The position numbers were made by a program, and so were the translations under genes. The notes beneath the pieces were generated by a model. The model was given only the letters and a program-made list of their open reading frames with translations, searched no databases and was not told the origin of the DNA. Below, one piece after another: positions 1 through 10,200 of a stretch of 64,000 nucleotides of DNA (within the stretch, counting starts at the first letter, position 1; the number at the start of each line of letters is the position of its first letter). Location: the NCBI GenBank assembly GCA_022821845.1, contig JAJECT010000032.1, forward strand, positions 1-64,000, given 5' to 3'. The DNA comes from Rhodothermales bacterium. Its GTDB lineage: Bacteria; Bacteroidota; Rhodothermia; Rhodothermales; VXPQ01.

Positions 1-87
1 CACCTGGAGGTTCGAGATGCTTACGTTACCGCGCTGTTTGGGAAGCAGCGGTGCGATCCGTTCAAATTGGGCCTCGGTGAGTTCCAT
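1..87 (-). CDS. IS5-family transposase, N-terminal 29 residues only (truncated by window edge)
   Basis: Reading from an ATG at 85-87 toward the window start, the frame gives MELTEAQFERIAPLLPKQRG followed by nine more residues. This opening (LT-x-x-Q-F/W-x-x-I-x-P-L-L-P) is characteristic of the DUF4096-type N-terminal domain of IS5-family transposases. The catalytic DDE core would lie outside the window. No ribosome-binding site stands out. Identification rests only on the N-terminal motif, so the subgroup is not assigned. Confidence 0.75.
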   Translation of the reverse strand, partial: MELTEAQFERIAPLLPKQRGNVSISNLQV

Positions 88-173
88 GTCTCTGAAATTT
101 GCTTTAGATTGCAGCGTTCATAGACAACGAAACAAAGGAAACCATGTTCCCATATAGTGTTAACAGGCCCTAA
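1..173 (-). mobile_element. End of an IS5-family-like insertion sequence (partial, runs off the window)
   Basis: The segment holds the first 29 codons of an IS5-type transposase reading leftwards and about 85 bases of leader ending in GTTAACAGGCCCTAA (160-173 region), which reads TTAGGGCCTGTTAAC on the element strand and looks like a terminal inverted repeat. The other end is outside the window, so neither the repeat pair nor a target duplication can be checked. The last bases overlap the ftsX stop codon (170-172), which places the insertion exactly at the 3' end of that gene. Confidence 0.6.
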
Positions 174-1051
174 TGCAACGAGATGTTGCCTATCACCTTG
201 CGAAAGGCGAAACGGGAACCGATCCAGCCAAGCGCAAGGCCGCATAGCGCGAGGCCGCCAAGCGCAACAAGCAGCCAGGCGTTCGGAAAGACGGTCATTT
301 GCGGCAGATATCGCTGCGACAGCGCGTACAATCCCCAGAGCAGCAAAAAAGCCAATACGGCGGACCCCATCCCTTGCGCCATGCCTTCCACCACGAACGG
401 CCGCCGGATAAAGCGCTCGGTGGCGCCCACCAGTTTCATGGTGCGAATGAGCAGGCGCCGCGCATACATGGTAAGGCGAATCGTGTTGGCGACCAGAAAT
501 ATGGACGTGAGTACGACAATGCTCCCGATCAACAGGCCAATAATAGCCAGCAGGCGCAGATTTTCCTGCACCTTGGCGAGCAAGGCGCTGTTGAAAACCA
601 CTTCGTCCACGTGATCCCACGAACGGAATTCCCCGGCGATCGCCTCCAGGCTATCCGGATGCGCATAGACGGGGGCCACGCGAACCTTGATAGACGCCGG
701 CAGAAAAGGCGTATCCAGAAACGCGTCGGCGCCCTCTCCGAACTCTTCCTGGAAAATACGGCGGGCGTCCTGGCGGGAAACAAATTCGGTTTCGGCGACG
801 CCCCGCGTTCCATCCACCTGCAGGCGGATGGCCGAAATGGCGGCGTCCTCCGCCGATTCCTCCACGAAAATTTCCAGTTCGCCGACGCGCTGACGCAACC
901 AGGTCGATACCTGTTGCGCCTCGTACGCAAGCCATGCGAAAAGCCCGATCATCGTCAGGGCCACCGTCATCGCGCTAATCGAAGTAAACGCCGAAATGCG
1001 GGCGCGGCGCAACCCGGCCAATCCTTCCCGAATGCTGTAGGGCAAACGCAT
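170..1051 (-). CDS. ftsX: Cell division protein FtsX (permease-like subunit of FtsEX)
   Basis: FtsX is the membrane subunit of the FtsEX ABC-type complex that couples septal assembly to peptidoglycan hydrolase activation. The 293-residue product has the expected layout: a short cytoplasmic N-terminus, a membrane segment at about residues 21-44, a periplasmic domain at about 45-165, then three membrane segments at about 167-192, 226-245 and 258-280. Conserved text includes SISAMTVALTMIG and LIRTMKLVGAT. The ATG at 1049-1051 is chosen because the product then begins with the usual MxxPYSIREG; upstream codons would run into pheA. It lies 16 bases after pheA and is the last gene of the cluster. 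No ftsE is adjacent. The final residues (GNISLH) and stop abut an IS end, so the native C-terminus may have been altered slightly. Confidence 0.9.
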   Translation of the reverse strand: MRLPYSIREGLAGLRRARISAFTSISAMTVALTMIGLFAWLAYEAQQVSTWLRQRVGELEIFVEESAEDAAISAIRLQVDGTRGVAETEFVSRQDARRIFQEEFGEGADAFLDTPFLPASIKVRVAPVYAHPDSLEAIAGEFRSWDHVDEVVFNSALLAKVQENLRLLAIIGLLIGSIVVLTSIFLVANTIRLTMYARRLLIRTMKLVGATERFIRRPFVVEGMAQGMGSAVLAFLLLWGLYALSQRYLPQMTVFPNAWLLVALGGLALCGLALGWIGSRFAFRKVIGNISLH

Positions 1052-1067
1052 TATTGCTGAAGTACGC

Positions 1068-1925
1068 TTATGTTTTTCCGCTCCTGTACGACCCAAGCAC
1101 CTTGAGGTACGAAGCAATTTCCCGAAGATGATCCAGCGCCAGCTCCACCGGCTTGTCCGACGCGGAGCCAAGCACGTCAAGATAAAAACGATAATTGCCC
1201 GGACTCCCCGCGAGCGGGCGGCTTTCTATCTTGAACAAGTCCAGTTCCCGAAGCGCGAAGACGGCAAGGCTCTTGAACAGGGCGCCGGGGACATTGGCGC
1301 GCATGGAGAACACGATGGACGTTTTCCAGTCGGGGCGGACGTCGGGACGCGGCGACGGCAATGCCCGCTCGCGCGAAAGCAACAGAAACCGCGTATAATT
1401 CCGATGATTGTTTTCGATGTCGGCTTCGAGGATGTCGAGTCCGTACACCGCCGCGGCGCGGGCGCTCCCGATGGCGGCTTCGCCCGGAGCGCCATGCCGG
1501 GCCAGGTCCCGTACGGCCCCCGCCGTGTCGTAGGCCGCCACGGCCTCCGCGGACGACAGGCGCGTTCGCAGAAAATCCCGACACTGGCCAAGCGCCTGCG
1601 GATGCGAACGCACCACGCGAATATCGTCCAGGGCGGTCCCCGGCGCCGCAATCAGATTGTGCCGTATCCGCAACTGCAACTCGCCAATAATGAACGCTTC
1701 GTACATGCGCAACAGGTCGTAGCACGCGTGTACGCTCCCGAACAGGGAATTTTCGATGGGAATGACCGCCCGCTCGACCGCCTCGCTTTCCAGCGCCTCG
1801 AACACCTTTTCGAAGGAAGGCAAGGGAACCGCTTCGGCGTCCGCAACAAAGCCCCGCAGCGCTTCTTCGCTGAAAGCGCCCGTTTCGCCCTGAAAAGCAA
1901 TCCGTATGGAAGAAGGAGACGACAT
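1068..1925 (-). CDS. pheA: Prephenate dehydratase
   Basis: Converts prephenate to phenylpyruvate in phenylalanine biosynthesis, cytoplasmic. The 285-residue protein starts with the FQGETGAFSEEAL signature (about residues 11-23), carries the NYTRF catalytic motif at about 176-180 (Thr-Arg-Phe), and ends in a C-terminal ACT domain (about 200-275) with the ESRP phenylalanine-binding motif at 234-237. There is no N-terminal chorismate mutase domain, so this is the monofunctional form. Its ATG overlaps the argS stop as TAATG, sharing one base, which points to translational coupling. The ACT domain implies feedback inhibition by phenylalanine (family knowledge). Confidence 0.93.
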   Translation of the reverse strand: MSSPSSIRIAFQGETGAFSEEALRGFVADAEAVPLPSFEKVFEALESEAVERAVIPIENSLFGSVHACYDLLRMYEAFIIGELQLRIRHNLIAAPGTALDDIRVVRSHPQALGQCRDFLRTRLSSAEAVAAYDTAGAVRDLARHGAPGEAAIGSARAAAVYGLDILEADIENNHRNYTRFLLLSRERALPSPRPDVRPDWKTSIVFSMRANVPGALFKSLAVFALRELDLFKIESRPLAGSPGNYRFYLDVLGSASDKPVELALDHLREIASYLKVLGSYRSGKT

Positions 1926-3646
1926 TACATGCGTTCCGGTCTGGAAATGCCAAGCGCTTGCAAACCATTCGAAAGTACGATCCGCGCCGCGCGCGCCAAC
2001 TGCATGCGGGCCGCCGCCAGATCGTTTGCTTCTCCGATAATACGGCAATGGCCGTAGAACTGCGTAAAAGCAACGGCTACTTCGCGCAAATAATTGGCCG
2101 CCTGGTGCGGCTCGCGCGCGGCGGCGGCCTGCGCAAGGACCTCCGGGAACCGCAAGAGGACCTTCATTAACGCGATTTCGGCGGGATGCGCAAGCAACGA
2201 CAAATCGGCGCCCTCGTCGCAAAAACCCGTTTCCGCCGCTTTGCGCAGAATGGAGCAAATGCGCGCATGGGCGTACTGCAAGTAAAATACGGGATTCTTG
2301 TCGCTGGCTTCCCTGGCCAGGTCCAGGTCGAATTCAAGGTGCGCGTTGGGGGACCGCATCAAAAAGAAAAACCGCGTAACGTCTTCGCCCGCTTCGTCCA
2401 TCAAATCGTCCAGGGTCACATAGGTTGCGCGCCGGGTGCTCATCTTTACGGGCGCGCCCCCGCGCACCAGCGTAACGAACTGGTGCACCAGGACTTCCAC
2501 GCGGTCGGCGTCGCGACCCAGCGCCCGGAGGCCATGCAGCACGTCCGGGTACGTCGCAATGTGGTCGGCGCCGAGAATATCCACGATGCGGTCGAAACCC
2601 CGGTCGCACTTGTCGACGTGGTAGGCGATATCGGGCAGGCGATAGGTTGGCTCGCCGCTGCGCTTGACGAGCACGGTGTCCTGTTCCTTGCCGAACGCCG
2701 TGGTCCGGAACCATACGGCGCCGTCCCGATCATAGCAATGCCCCGCGTCGCGCAACGCCTGTAGCGCGCGCCACACCGCATCGTTCTCGTACAGGCTCCG
2801 TTCGTTGAAATACGTATCCATGCGGACGCCAAGCCGGTTCAACGTCCGTTCGATGTCGGCGAAAATAGCCTTTTCCGCCGCCTCCTTGAACGGGGCCGCG
2901 TCGCCCGCCGGGTCGGGAGGGTTTTCCGCTTCGGCATGCAGGCGTTCGGCGATGTCCGTAATATAGGCGCCAAGGTAGCCGTCCTCCGGAAAAGACGCCG
3001 GGACCTCGACCGATACGCCACCCGCGTCTATCTGCTTGCGCGGCGTGTCCGGGTCGATAACCGCCTGGTATCGCGCCTGCACGGATTCGCCCAGCACGCG
3101 CATCTGCCGCCCGGCGTCGTTAAAATAATACTCGCGGGTTACGTCGTAGCCGCTCCAGGCCAGCAAATTGGCCACCGTGTCGCCAAGCACCGCATTGCGG
3201 CCATGGCCCACCGTCAGCGGTCCGGTGGGATTCGCGCTCACATACTCCACCAGCGCCCGCTTTCCCTTCCCGGTTTCGCCGCGGCCAAACGCCTCCCCCG
3301 CAGCAAGCAGCGCGCGCATCTCCTCCGCCAGATAGTCCGTCGCAAAGCGAAAGTTGACGAACCCGGACCCGGCCGCCTCCACGGAAGCGATCCGCGCAGG
3401 GTCGAGCGGGCGGGCGCGCAGCGCTTCCGCCAGCTCCTCGGCGATGCGGCGCGGCGGGCGACGCAAATGCCGCGCCAGCTGCATGGCCGCATTCGTGGCC
3501 AGGTCGCCGTGCTCGGGGTTTTTAGGCTTTTCGAATTCCGGCGCGAAATCCGGCGGCGTCCCGTCGAACTGCGTCAGGACCTCGACCAGCGCGCTTGCAA
3601 GATACGTTTTCACTTTGGCTGCAAATCTGCGACCGTGCAGGGCCAT
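1925..3646 (-). CDS. argS: Arginine--tRNA ligase
   Basis: Class I aminoacyl-tRNA synthetase charging tRNA-Arg. The 573-residue product shows the N-terminal Arg-tRNA synthetase domain (about 10-105), the ANPTGP and VGHG (HIGH-type) motifs at 138-149, the KMSTR motif near residue 400 and a C-terminal DALR anticodon-binding domain ending in ALGISRPERM. The length is normal for the family. An ATG at 3644-3646 is used; it lies 10 bases after the rodA stop. A later initiation site near VKTYLASALVE is possible and would shorten the protein by about 11 residues. The gene sits between rodA and pheA in one transcription unit. Confidence 0.95.
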   Translation of the reverse strand: MALHGRRFAAKVKTYLASALVEVLTQFDGTPPDFAPEFEKPKNPEHGDLATNAAMQLARHLRRPPRRIAEELAEALRARPLDPARIASVEAAGSGFVNFRFATDYLAEEMRALLAAGEAFGRGETGKGKRALVEYVSANPTGPLTVGHGRNAVLGDTVANLLAWSGYDVTREYYFNDAGRQMRVLGESVQARYQAVIDPDTPRKQIDAGGVSVEVPASFPEDGYLGAYITDIAERLHAEAENPPDPAGDAAPFKEAAEKAIFADIERTLNRLGVRMDTYFNERSLYENDAVWRALQALRDAGHCYDRDGAVWFRTTAFGKEQDTVLVKRSGEPTYRLPDIAYHVDKCDRGFDRIVDILGADHIATYPDVLHGLRALGRDADRVEVLVHQFVTLVRGGAPVKMSTRRATYVTLDDLMDEAGEDVTRFFFLMRSPNAHLEFDLDLAREASDKNPVFYLQYAHARICSILRKAAETGFCDEGADLSLLAHPAEIALMKVLLRFPEVLAQAAAAREPHQAANYLREVAVAFTQFYGHCRIIGEANDLAAARMQLARAARIVLSNGLQALGISRPERM

Positions 3647-3656
3647 TGCAAAAGGA

Positions 3657-4916
3657 TCAATATACGTAGATGGGGAAATCGTCGCGCCGCATGTGCAAAT
3701 TCAGCAAGAGGGCCAGCAGCACCGTGTTGGCGAGCATCGCCGATCCTCCGTAGGAAATGAACGGCAGCGGAATCCCGATGACCGGCAGCAAACCCGCCAC
3801 CATCCCGATATTAACGAAAACATGCGCCAGAAAGATGCTTGCGGTCCCCACGGCCACCATGCTCCCGAAGGGGTGTTTGATCTGCATGCCCATCTGAATC
3901 ACGCGAACAAGCAGAATCGTAAACAGGGCAATCACTACCATGGAGCCAAGAAATCCCCATTCTTCGCCAATAATGCTGAACACGAAATCCGTCGATTGCT
4001 CCGGCACGTAGGCGCCTTGCGTCTGCGTCCCCTCCATGAAGCCCTTGCCGGTCAAGCCACCCGATCCGATCGCCGCTTTCGACTGCACCAGGTGAAAGCC
4101 CACCCCCGACCGGAATTCCTCCGCGCCCGGGTTCGTAAAGGAACGAATGCGCGCCACCTGATGCGGACGAAACACCTCGTTCAGCGCAAACAGCACGGCG
4201 GCGATCGCGCCCCCGGAAAATACCCCTGCCATGCCGCCGTACAACCGTGATCGGGTCTTCCAGAACACGAAAATCGTAAAGAGCGCCGCGAAAACGAGGG
4301 CGGTGGGAAGGTGCACCACCGCAAAATAACCCGCCACGCCCGACGCAGCCATAAGAATAAACATGCTGGTCGGCCAGATGGCCCAAAACACGGCCACAGG
4401 CGCGACCGCGCAAAACACCAGGGCGGTTCCGGCGTCGTTCTGAAGCAGAATCAACGCCACGGGAACCATAAAAACGGCGACCAGCAGCAACGCATAGCGC
4501 ACTTTGCTCGAATTGGGCCGTATGGACGAAACCAGCTGGGCCGCCGCCAGCACGGCGCCCACCTTGGCGATTTCGGAAACTTGCAGGCTAAACCCTCCTA
4601 TGTACAACCAGCTCCGCGCGCCGTTGACTTCGCGCCCGAACAACAGGGCGAGGGCCAGCAAAAGCAACGTCCCCAGGTATGCGACCCAGGCGACGCGCTG
4701 GAAAAAATGCACGGGAATAAAGAGACACGCCAGGCCCGCGCCCGACGATATGACAATCCATGCCAGCTGGCGCCAGAAATTCTGGCGGACGGACGCAAGG
4801 AGATACTCCGCGGACGGGCCATTCGTGGTGCTGTAGATGGCGACGAGGCCAATGGACGCCAACCCGACCCAGGCGAAAATCGTAAGGTAATCCAGATTCC
4901 GATACCAGATGCGCAT
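3657..4916 (-). CDS. rodA: Rod shape-determining protein RodA (SEDS peptidoglycan glycosyltransferase)
   Basis: SEDS-family polymerase of the elongasome, paired with PBP2. The 419-residue protein is an integral membrane protein with about ten hydrophobic segments. It begins MRIWYRNLDYLTIFAW and carries the SEDS signature region GVGFHLVQSKAAIGSGG followed by GKGFMEGTQTQ and TDFVFSIIGEEWG, plus the C-terminal PFISYGGSAML motif typical of RodA/FtsW. It lies 66 bases downstream of mrdA on the same strand, the usual partner order, which favours RodA over FtsW. The start is the first ATG after the gap from mrdA. Confidence 0.93.
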   Translation of the reverse strand: MRIWYRNLDYLTIFAWVGLASIGLVAIYSTTNGPSAEYLLASVRQNFWRQLAWIVISSGAGLACLFIPVHFFQRVAWVAYLGTLLLLALALLFGREVNGARSWLYIGGFSLQVSEIAKVGAVLAAAQLVSSIRPNSSKVRYALLLVAVFMVPVALILLQNDAGTALVFCAVAPVAVFWAIWPTSMFILMAASGVAGYFAVVHLPTALVFAALFTIFVFWKTRSRLYGGMAGVFSGGAIAAVLFALNEVFRPHQVARIRSFTNPGAEEFRSGVGFHLVQSKAAIGSGGLTGKGFMEGTQTQGAYVPEQSTDFVFSIIGEEWGFLGSMVVIALFTILLVRVIQMGMQIKHPFGSMVAVGTASIFLAHVFVNIGMVAGLLPVIGIPLPFISYGGSAMLANTVLLALLLNLHMRRDDFPIYVY

Positions 4917-4982
4917 GGGCCAAACCGTCGGAAAACAGAAATGGGAGCAGGGTGCGGGTCTGTACGAACGAGGCGGGCGTAA

Positions 4983-6923
4983 TCAGGCGTCGGCTTCGGC
5001 GGCGGCGGATTCGCTCTCCTGCGGCGCCTGGGCAGTCTCCTCGCCGGGTCCCGCTTCTTCGGGAACGTGCTCTTCCTCGGAGCTACGCGCCGCCTCGGAA
5101 GCGTCTTCTTCCCCATGCAGCGGCTCGCTTTCAATGGCAAGCACGGACTGAAGCACCCATTGTCGCGCAGGACTTGCGTCAATGGAACCGGTCAGGTATT
5201 GTTCGGCCATCAACGACCCGATGGGGCCCGCAGCGACGGAGCCATAACCGGCGTTCTCCACCTGAACCGCCACGGCGATTTGCGGATTGTCGTAGGGAGC
5301 GAACAGAATGAACACGGAATCGTCCTTCCGGCCATGGGGAGCCTGGGCCGTACCGGTTTTTCCCCCGCTGGGAATGCCGGGAATCTGAATCCATCGTCCC
5401 GTCCCGACTTCCATCACGCGCTTCATGCCTTCGCGCACCACATCGAAATGCGCCTCGCGGATCGGCAGTTTCACCGGCGCGGCGATTTTCGGATATAAAA
5501 TCTCCCCGGTCTCGGCATGCGCCATCCGGGTAACGAGGTGGGGCGTATACAGCGTTCCCCGGTTGCCCACGGCGGCGGCGTACCGGGCCAGTTGCAAAGG
5601 CGTTACGCCCATGTCCCCTTGTCCCACGCCAAGATTGATCGTATAGCCGGGGCCCCAGGCGGGGAAGCGCTGATTATAATAGGCGGAGTCGGGGATCAAC
5701 CCGGACCCCTGCTCGCCAATATCCGTAACTACCTGCTCGCCGAATCCGAACATGCGCGCATATTCGCTGAATACCTCGACATTCGTGCGCATCATCAATT
5801 CGAAGAAAAACGTGTTGCACGATTTTTCCAGCGCCTCTTCCACGGCGATGTGCCCGTGCGCGTCCATGTCGCGAAACACGCTCGGGCCGCCAAGCGGGTG
5901 ATAGCCTGCGCAGTAGACATGCTCCGTCGGGACGACGGTACCTTCCTGAAGCGCCATCAGCGCCATAAACGGCTTCCAGGTCGAGCCCGGCGGCAACAGG
6001 TTCATCGTGGCCCGGTTGTACAGCGGCTTCTCCGGGCTGTTGATTAAATGGTCCCACTCCTCGGGATCCATGGCCTCCGTAAACACATCCGGATCATAGT
6101 CCGGCTTGCTCACAAGCGCCAGGATTTCGCCGCTGTTCGCGTCAAGCGCCACCGCGCCGCCCCGCTTGCCGACGAACAAAGACTCCGCCAGCGCCTGAAG
6201 GTCCGTATCCAGGCCAAGGTGCATGTCGTACCCGCTTGTCGGGGCATGGTCGAAGGCGCCGTCCTGCCAGGAGTTGACCTCCAGGCCGTGTACGTTGACC
6301 ACTTTGATTTCGGAGCCCAGACTCCCGCGCAGGCCAAATTCGTATCGGCTTTCGACGCCGGACTTCCCGATCAGGTCGCCCTGCCGATATTCCCTTTCTT
6401 GCAGCCGGGCCAATTCGCTGTCCGTGACTTCCCGGACATACCCAAGGACATGCGCCGCCGTGGCCTTCGTATGATACCGCCGACGGAAATCCTGGTCGTA
6501 CCCCACGCCGGGCAATCGATAAAAATTCTCCGCCACGCGGCTGAAAATATCTTCCGGCACGTCCCGGAACGCTTTCCCGGGCTGAAAGGCGCTGTAGCGG
6601 CGCAATTCGGCGAAACGAGCGGCAACCACGCTGTCGGGGACTTCCAGCAGGTCGGCGAGCAGCGGAATCTTGTCCGCGTCGAAATTCCGCGGGGTGATCG
6701 TAACCGTGTAGCTGGGCTCGTTGTTCACCAGGATGCGGCCGTTCCGATCGTAGATGGCGCCGCGGGCAGGCAATACCCTGCGCTCCCGAAGCGCATTCGT
6801 TTCGGATTCGCTGACGTAATCGTCGGTGCGGATCAGCTGAAGTTGCGCCAGGCGCAAACTCAAAAGACCCATGGCGACCAGGATAACGCCGATAAAAACA
6901 CGTCCGCGCAGCGTGTAATCCAT
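4983..6923 (-). CDS. mrdA: Penicillin-binding protein 2 (elongasome transpeptidase)
   Basis: Class B PBP that cross-links peptidoglycan during cell elongation together with RodA. The 646-residue product has an N-terminal membrane anchor (about 8-28), a pedestal domain with RGAIYDRNGRILVNNEPSY, and a transpeptidase domain with the active-site PGSTWKPF (S-x-x-K), KSCNTFFFE (S-x-N) and GGKTGTAQ (K-T-G) motifs. The last ~45 residues form a Glu/Ala/Ser-rich acidic tail not needed for catalysis and not typical of the E. coli protein. It is the first gene of the mrdA-rodA-argS-pheA-ftsX run and is divergent from the metallopeptidase gene at 7215; the 291-base gap between them must hold both promoters. 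Confidence 0.93.
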   Translation of the reverse strand: MDYTLRGRVFIGVILVAMGLLSLRLAQLQLIRTDDYVSESETNALRERRVLPARGAIYDRNGRILVNNEPSYTVTITPRNFDADKIPLLADLLEVPDSVVAARFAELRRYSAFQPGKAFRDVPEDIFSRVAENFYRLPGVGYDQDFRRRYHTKATAAHVLGYVREVTDSELARLQEREYRQGDLIGKSGVESRYEFGLRGSLGSEIKVVNVHGLEVNSWQDGAFDHAPTSGYDMHLGLDTDLQALAESLFVGKRGGAVALDANSGEILALVSKPDYDPDVFTEAMDPEEWDHLINSPEKPLYNRATMNLLPPGSTWKPFMALMALQEGTVVPTEHVYCAGYHPLGGPSVFRDMDAHGHIAVEEALEKSCNTFFFELMMRTNVEVFSEYARMFGFGEQVVTDIGEQGSGLIPDSAYYNQRFPAWGPGYTINLGVGQGDMGVTPLQLARYAAAVGNRGTLYTPHLVTRMAHAETGEILYPKIAAPVKLPIREAHFDVVREGMKRVMEVGTGRWIQIPGIPSGGKTGTAQAPHGRKDDSVFILFAPYDNPQIAVAVQVENAGYGSVAAGPIGSLMAEQYLTGSIDASPARQWVLQSVLAIESEPLHGEEDASEAARSSEEEHVPEEAGPGEETAQAPQESESAAAEADA

Positions 6924-7214
6924 ACTATTTATCGTATCGCGCTCGTTATAAAAGACCCGTTATGCAGTGCGCGGCGCGCAGGGAATGCGCAGCCCGCTGA
7001 ACAATCTGTAACGATCCAAAGCGGTTTTTGGTCAATCCGAAACGCCCGAAACGCAAATTCTTGCGCGAATGCGCGAACCGGAAGCGTCCGCGCTCGTAAA
7101 CAACCTTGCGCCGCCAGCCAAACAAACCCTTCGCGAATACCGCGTCCGCCGCGGCGTCGCCTCCATAGCACGCCATTACGGGAGTCCCGCTCTCCGACCC
7201 TGTCAGGACCGCCC

Positions 7215-10200
7215 ATGTTTCGAACCGCCTCCCTGCTTGCATATCTCCTTGTCTTTTGCGCATGCGCGGCGCTGACCCCCGTAGCCGTCGAGGCGCAATA
7301 TTTTGGTCGAAACAAGGTCCAGTACGATCGTTTCGACTTCAAGCATTTCGAAACCGAGCATTTCGTCATCTACTATTACCCCGAAGAAGAGCAGGCGGTT
7401 CGCGACGCGGCGCGCATGGCCGAACGGTGGTACAGCCGGCATTCCCGCACGTACCTCCGGGAATTCAACGAAAAGAAACCGCTCATTTTCTATGCGAACG
7501 ACGCCGATTTCCACCAGACGAATGTAATCGGGGGGCTGATTGGGGAAGGCACCGGCGGCGTAACCGAATCGCTCAAGCAACGCGTCATCATGCCGCTTAC
7601 CGGCAGCTACGCCGAAACGGACCACGTATTGGGGCACGAACTGGTCCACTCCTTCCAGTACGACATTGGCCTGAGCGACCAGGAGCCCATCCGGTTCAAT
7701 CTGGGGCTCTTGCCGTTGTGGCTGATCGAAGGCACGGCGGAGTATCTTTCCGTAGGACGGTCCGACTCGCATACGGCGATGTGGCTGCGGGACGCCTTGC
7801 TTCGGGACGACTTGCCCACCATCGAGCAGTTGACGCGGGACCAGCGCTATTTCCCGTATCGCTTCGGGCAGGCGTACATGGCCTACGTCGGCGGCAAATA
7901 CGGCGACGCCGCCGTGGCGAACCTGTTCAAACTGGCGGGGCGGGCCGGCGTGGACTCTGCGTTCGTCTACGCGCTGGGCATTACGACCGACTCGCTCTCT
8001 ACGGAATGGAAGCAGGTGGTGCGCAAAACCTACGAGCCGTTCATGGAGAACAAAACGCCCCCCGAAGAATCGGGACGGCGCATTCTGGCCCCGGACATCG
8101 ACGGGGGCGAAGTGAACCTTTCTCCTGCGCTCAGCCCGGACGGGGACTACATTGCGTTTCTTTCGGAAAGAGATTTGTTCTCCATCAACCTGTTCGTGGC
8201 CGAAACGAAAACGGGCAAGGTCATATCGAGTCTGAAAAACCCGGCGGCGAACCCCCACATGGACGCGCTGCGCTTCATCCAGTCCGCCGGATCCTGGTCG
8301 CCGGACGGACGGCGGCTGGCCTTCGTTTCCTTTGCGGACGGGGACAACCGGATATCTATTTTCGACGTCAGGCGACGGAAAGTGCGCCAGAACATCGCCG
8401 TGGAAGGGGTTACCGCGCTGACGAACCTCGCCTGGTCGCCGGACGGATCTTCCATTGCGTTTACCGGACTGGAAGGCGGCATCAGCGACCTGTACGTGCT
8501 GAACCTCGAAACAAGCGCCGTGCGACAACTGACCAACGATCGGTACGCAGACCTGCAACCGGACTGGTCGCCGGACGGAAAATACATTGCCTTTACGACG
8601 GATCGGGGCGAAAACCCCACGGACTTCGACCAGCTTCAGTACCAGAAAAACGGGATTGCGCTGTTCGACCTGGAGCGCAACGAAATACGGTCGTTGCGGC
8701 CTTTCGGCGATGTGCTGCATCACAATCCGCAATTCTCGCCGGACGGCAAGGACCTCTATTTCATCAGCGATCAAAACGGTTTCAAGGACGTCTACCGGCT
8801 TGATCTGGCCTCCGAACAGGCGTACCGGATCACCAACCTGGCCACAGGGGTGAGCGGCATTACCGCGCTGTCTCCGGCCATGTCGGTGGCGGACCGCAGC
8901 GGCGAGATGTCCTTTTCGGTGTTCTCGGACAACGCGTATACGGTGTACGTGCGGGAGCCGGACGAACTGCAGGGCGAACCGGCGCCGCCCCAGCCCGCCG
9001 GGCATATCGCTACGGCAAGCGTCCTGCCCCCGATCCGGTCGCTCAACGAAGGGCTGGTGGGCAACTACCTCAACGATTCGATGACGGGCCTGCCCCGCCC
9101 GGACCTGCACTGGCCCGGACACGATTACAAGTCCAGCCTCGAACTGGATTACGTAGCCCCGCCGACCATCGGGGTGGCGGCGGGCGGCTTGTACGGCACG
9201 CAAGTCGCGGGCGGCATCGGCTTTGCGTTCTCGGACATGCTTGGGAACCGGAACCTGTACCTGATCGCGCAAGCCCAGGGCACGTTCAAGGATATCGGGG
9301 GGCAGGCCTCCTATATCGATTACGGACAGCGCATTAACCTGGGCGCCTCCGCAGGACATATTCCGCTCTTGTACGGTTATTCCGCCGGCGGATTCGTGGA
9401 GGGAGGATATCAGGTGGTGGAACAGCTTCGGCAACGCATCTTCATCGACCAGGTGGCGGGCATCGCCCAGTATCCGTTCAGCCAGACGCGGCGGGTCGAA
9501 GCGAATGCGGGATTCATCCGGTACGGATTCGACAACGAGGTGGAGCAATTCGTGGGGTCAGGCTTTTCCTTCGGACGAAATCGCGTCGATCCCGAAGAAT
9601 CCCTGTTTTTCAAGGGAATTACCGAACGAAAACCCTTCTATTTTTTCCAGGCCGGGCTGGCCTTTGTCGGAGATTACTCCTTCAACGGATTCACCTCGCC
9701 GATCAGCGGAGGACGCTACCGCATCGAAGTCTCTCCGAACATCGGAACCGAGACCTTCGTGCGCGGGCTGTTCGATTACCGGCAATACCTGTACGCAGCG
9801 CCCGCCACGTTCGCCGTGCGCGGATTGCACATCGGAAACTACGGGGCCAGATCCACAGACGATCTGTTCACCACGCAATACCTCGGCTATTCCTACTATC
9901 CGGCGTTCGTTCGCGGATACAATTTCCGGTCGTTCGAGACATCGGAATGCATCCCCACGGACATAGGCTTTTCCGGCAGGTGCCCCTCAATGGATCGTTT
10001 GCGGGGTACGCACGTGGCCCTGACGAGCGTGGAAATTCGCATCCCGTTTCTGGGAACCGAGCAGCTGGGGCTTGTTTCGTTTCCGTATCTCCCGACCGAA
10101 CTGGCCTTGTTCGCGGACGGCGGCATAGCATGGAGCAAAGACAGTTCGCCGACGCTCAAATTCGAACGGGACACCAACGAGCACGTACCCGTCTTCAGCG

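Noticed and set aside
6048-7214. N-terminal extension of the metallopeptidase-like protein into the mrdA region
   Set aside because: The frame is open but runs antisense to mrdA, and a good signal peptide begins at the ATG at 7215.
7203-9548. A 781-codon open frame antisense to the metallopeptidase-like gene
   Set aside because: No signal peptide or motif makes sense, and the sense frame has HELVH, PD40 blades and a barrel.
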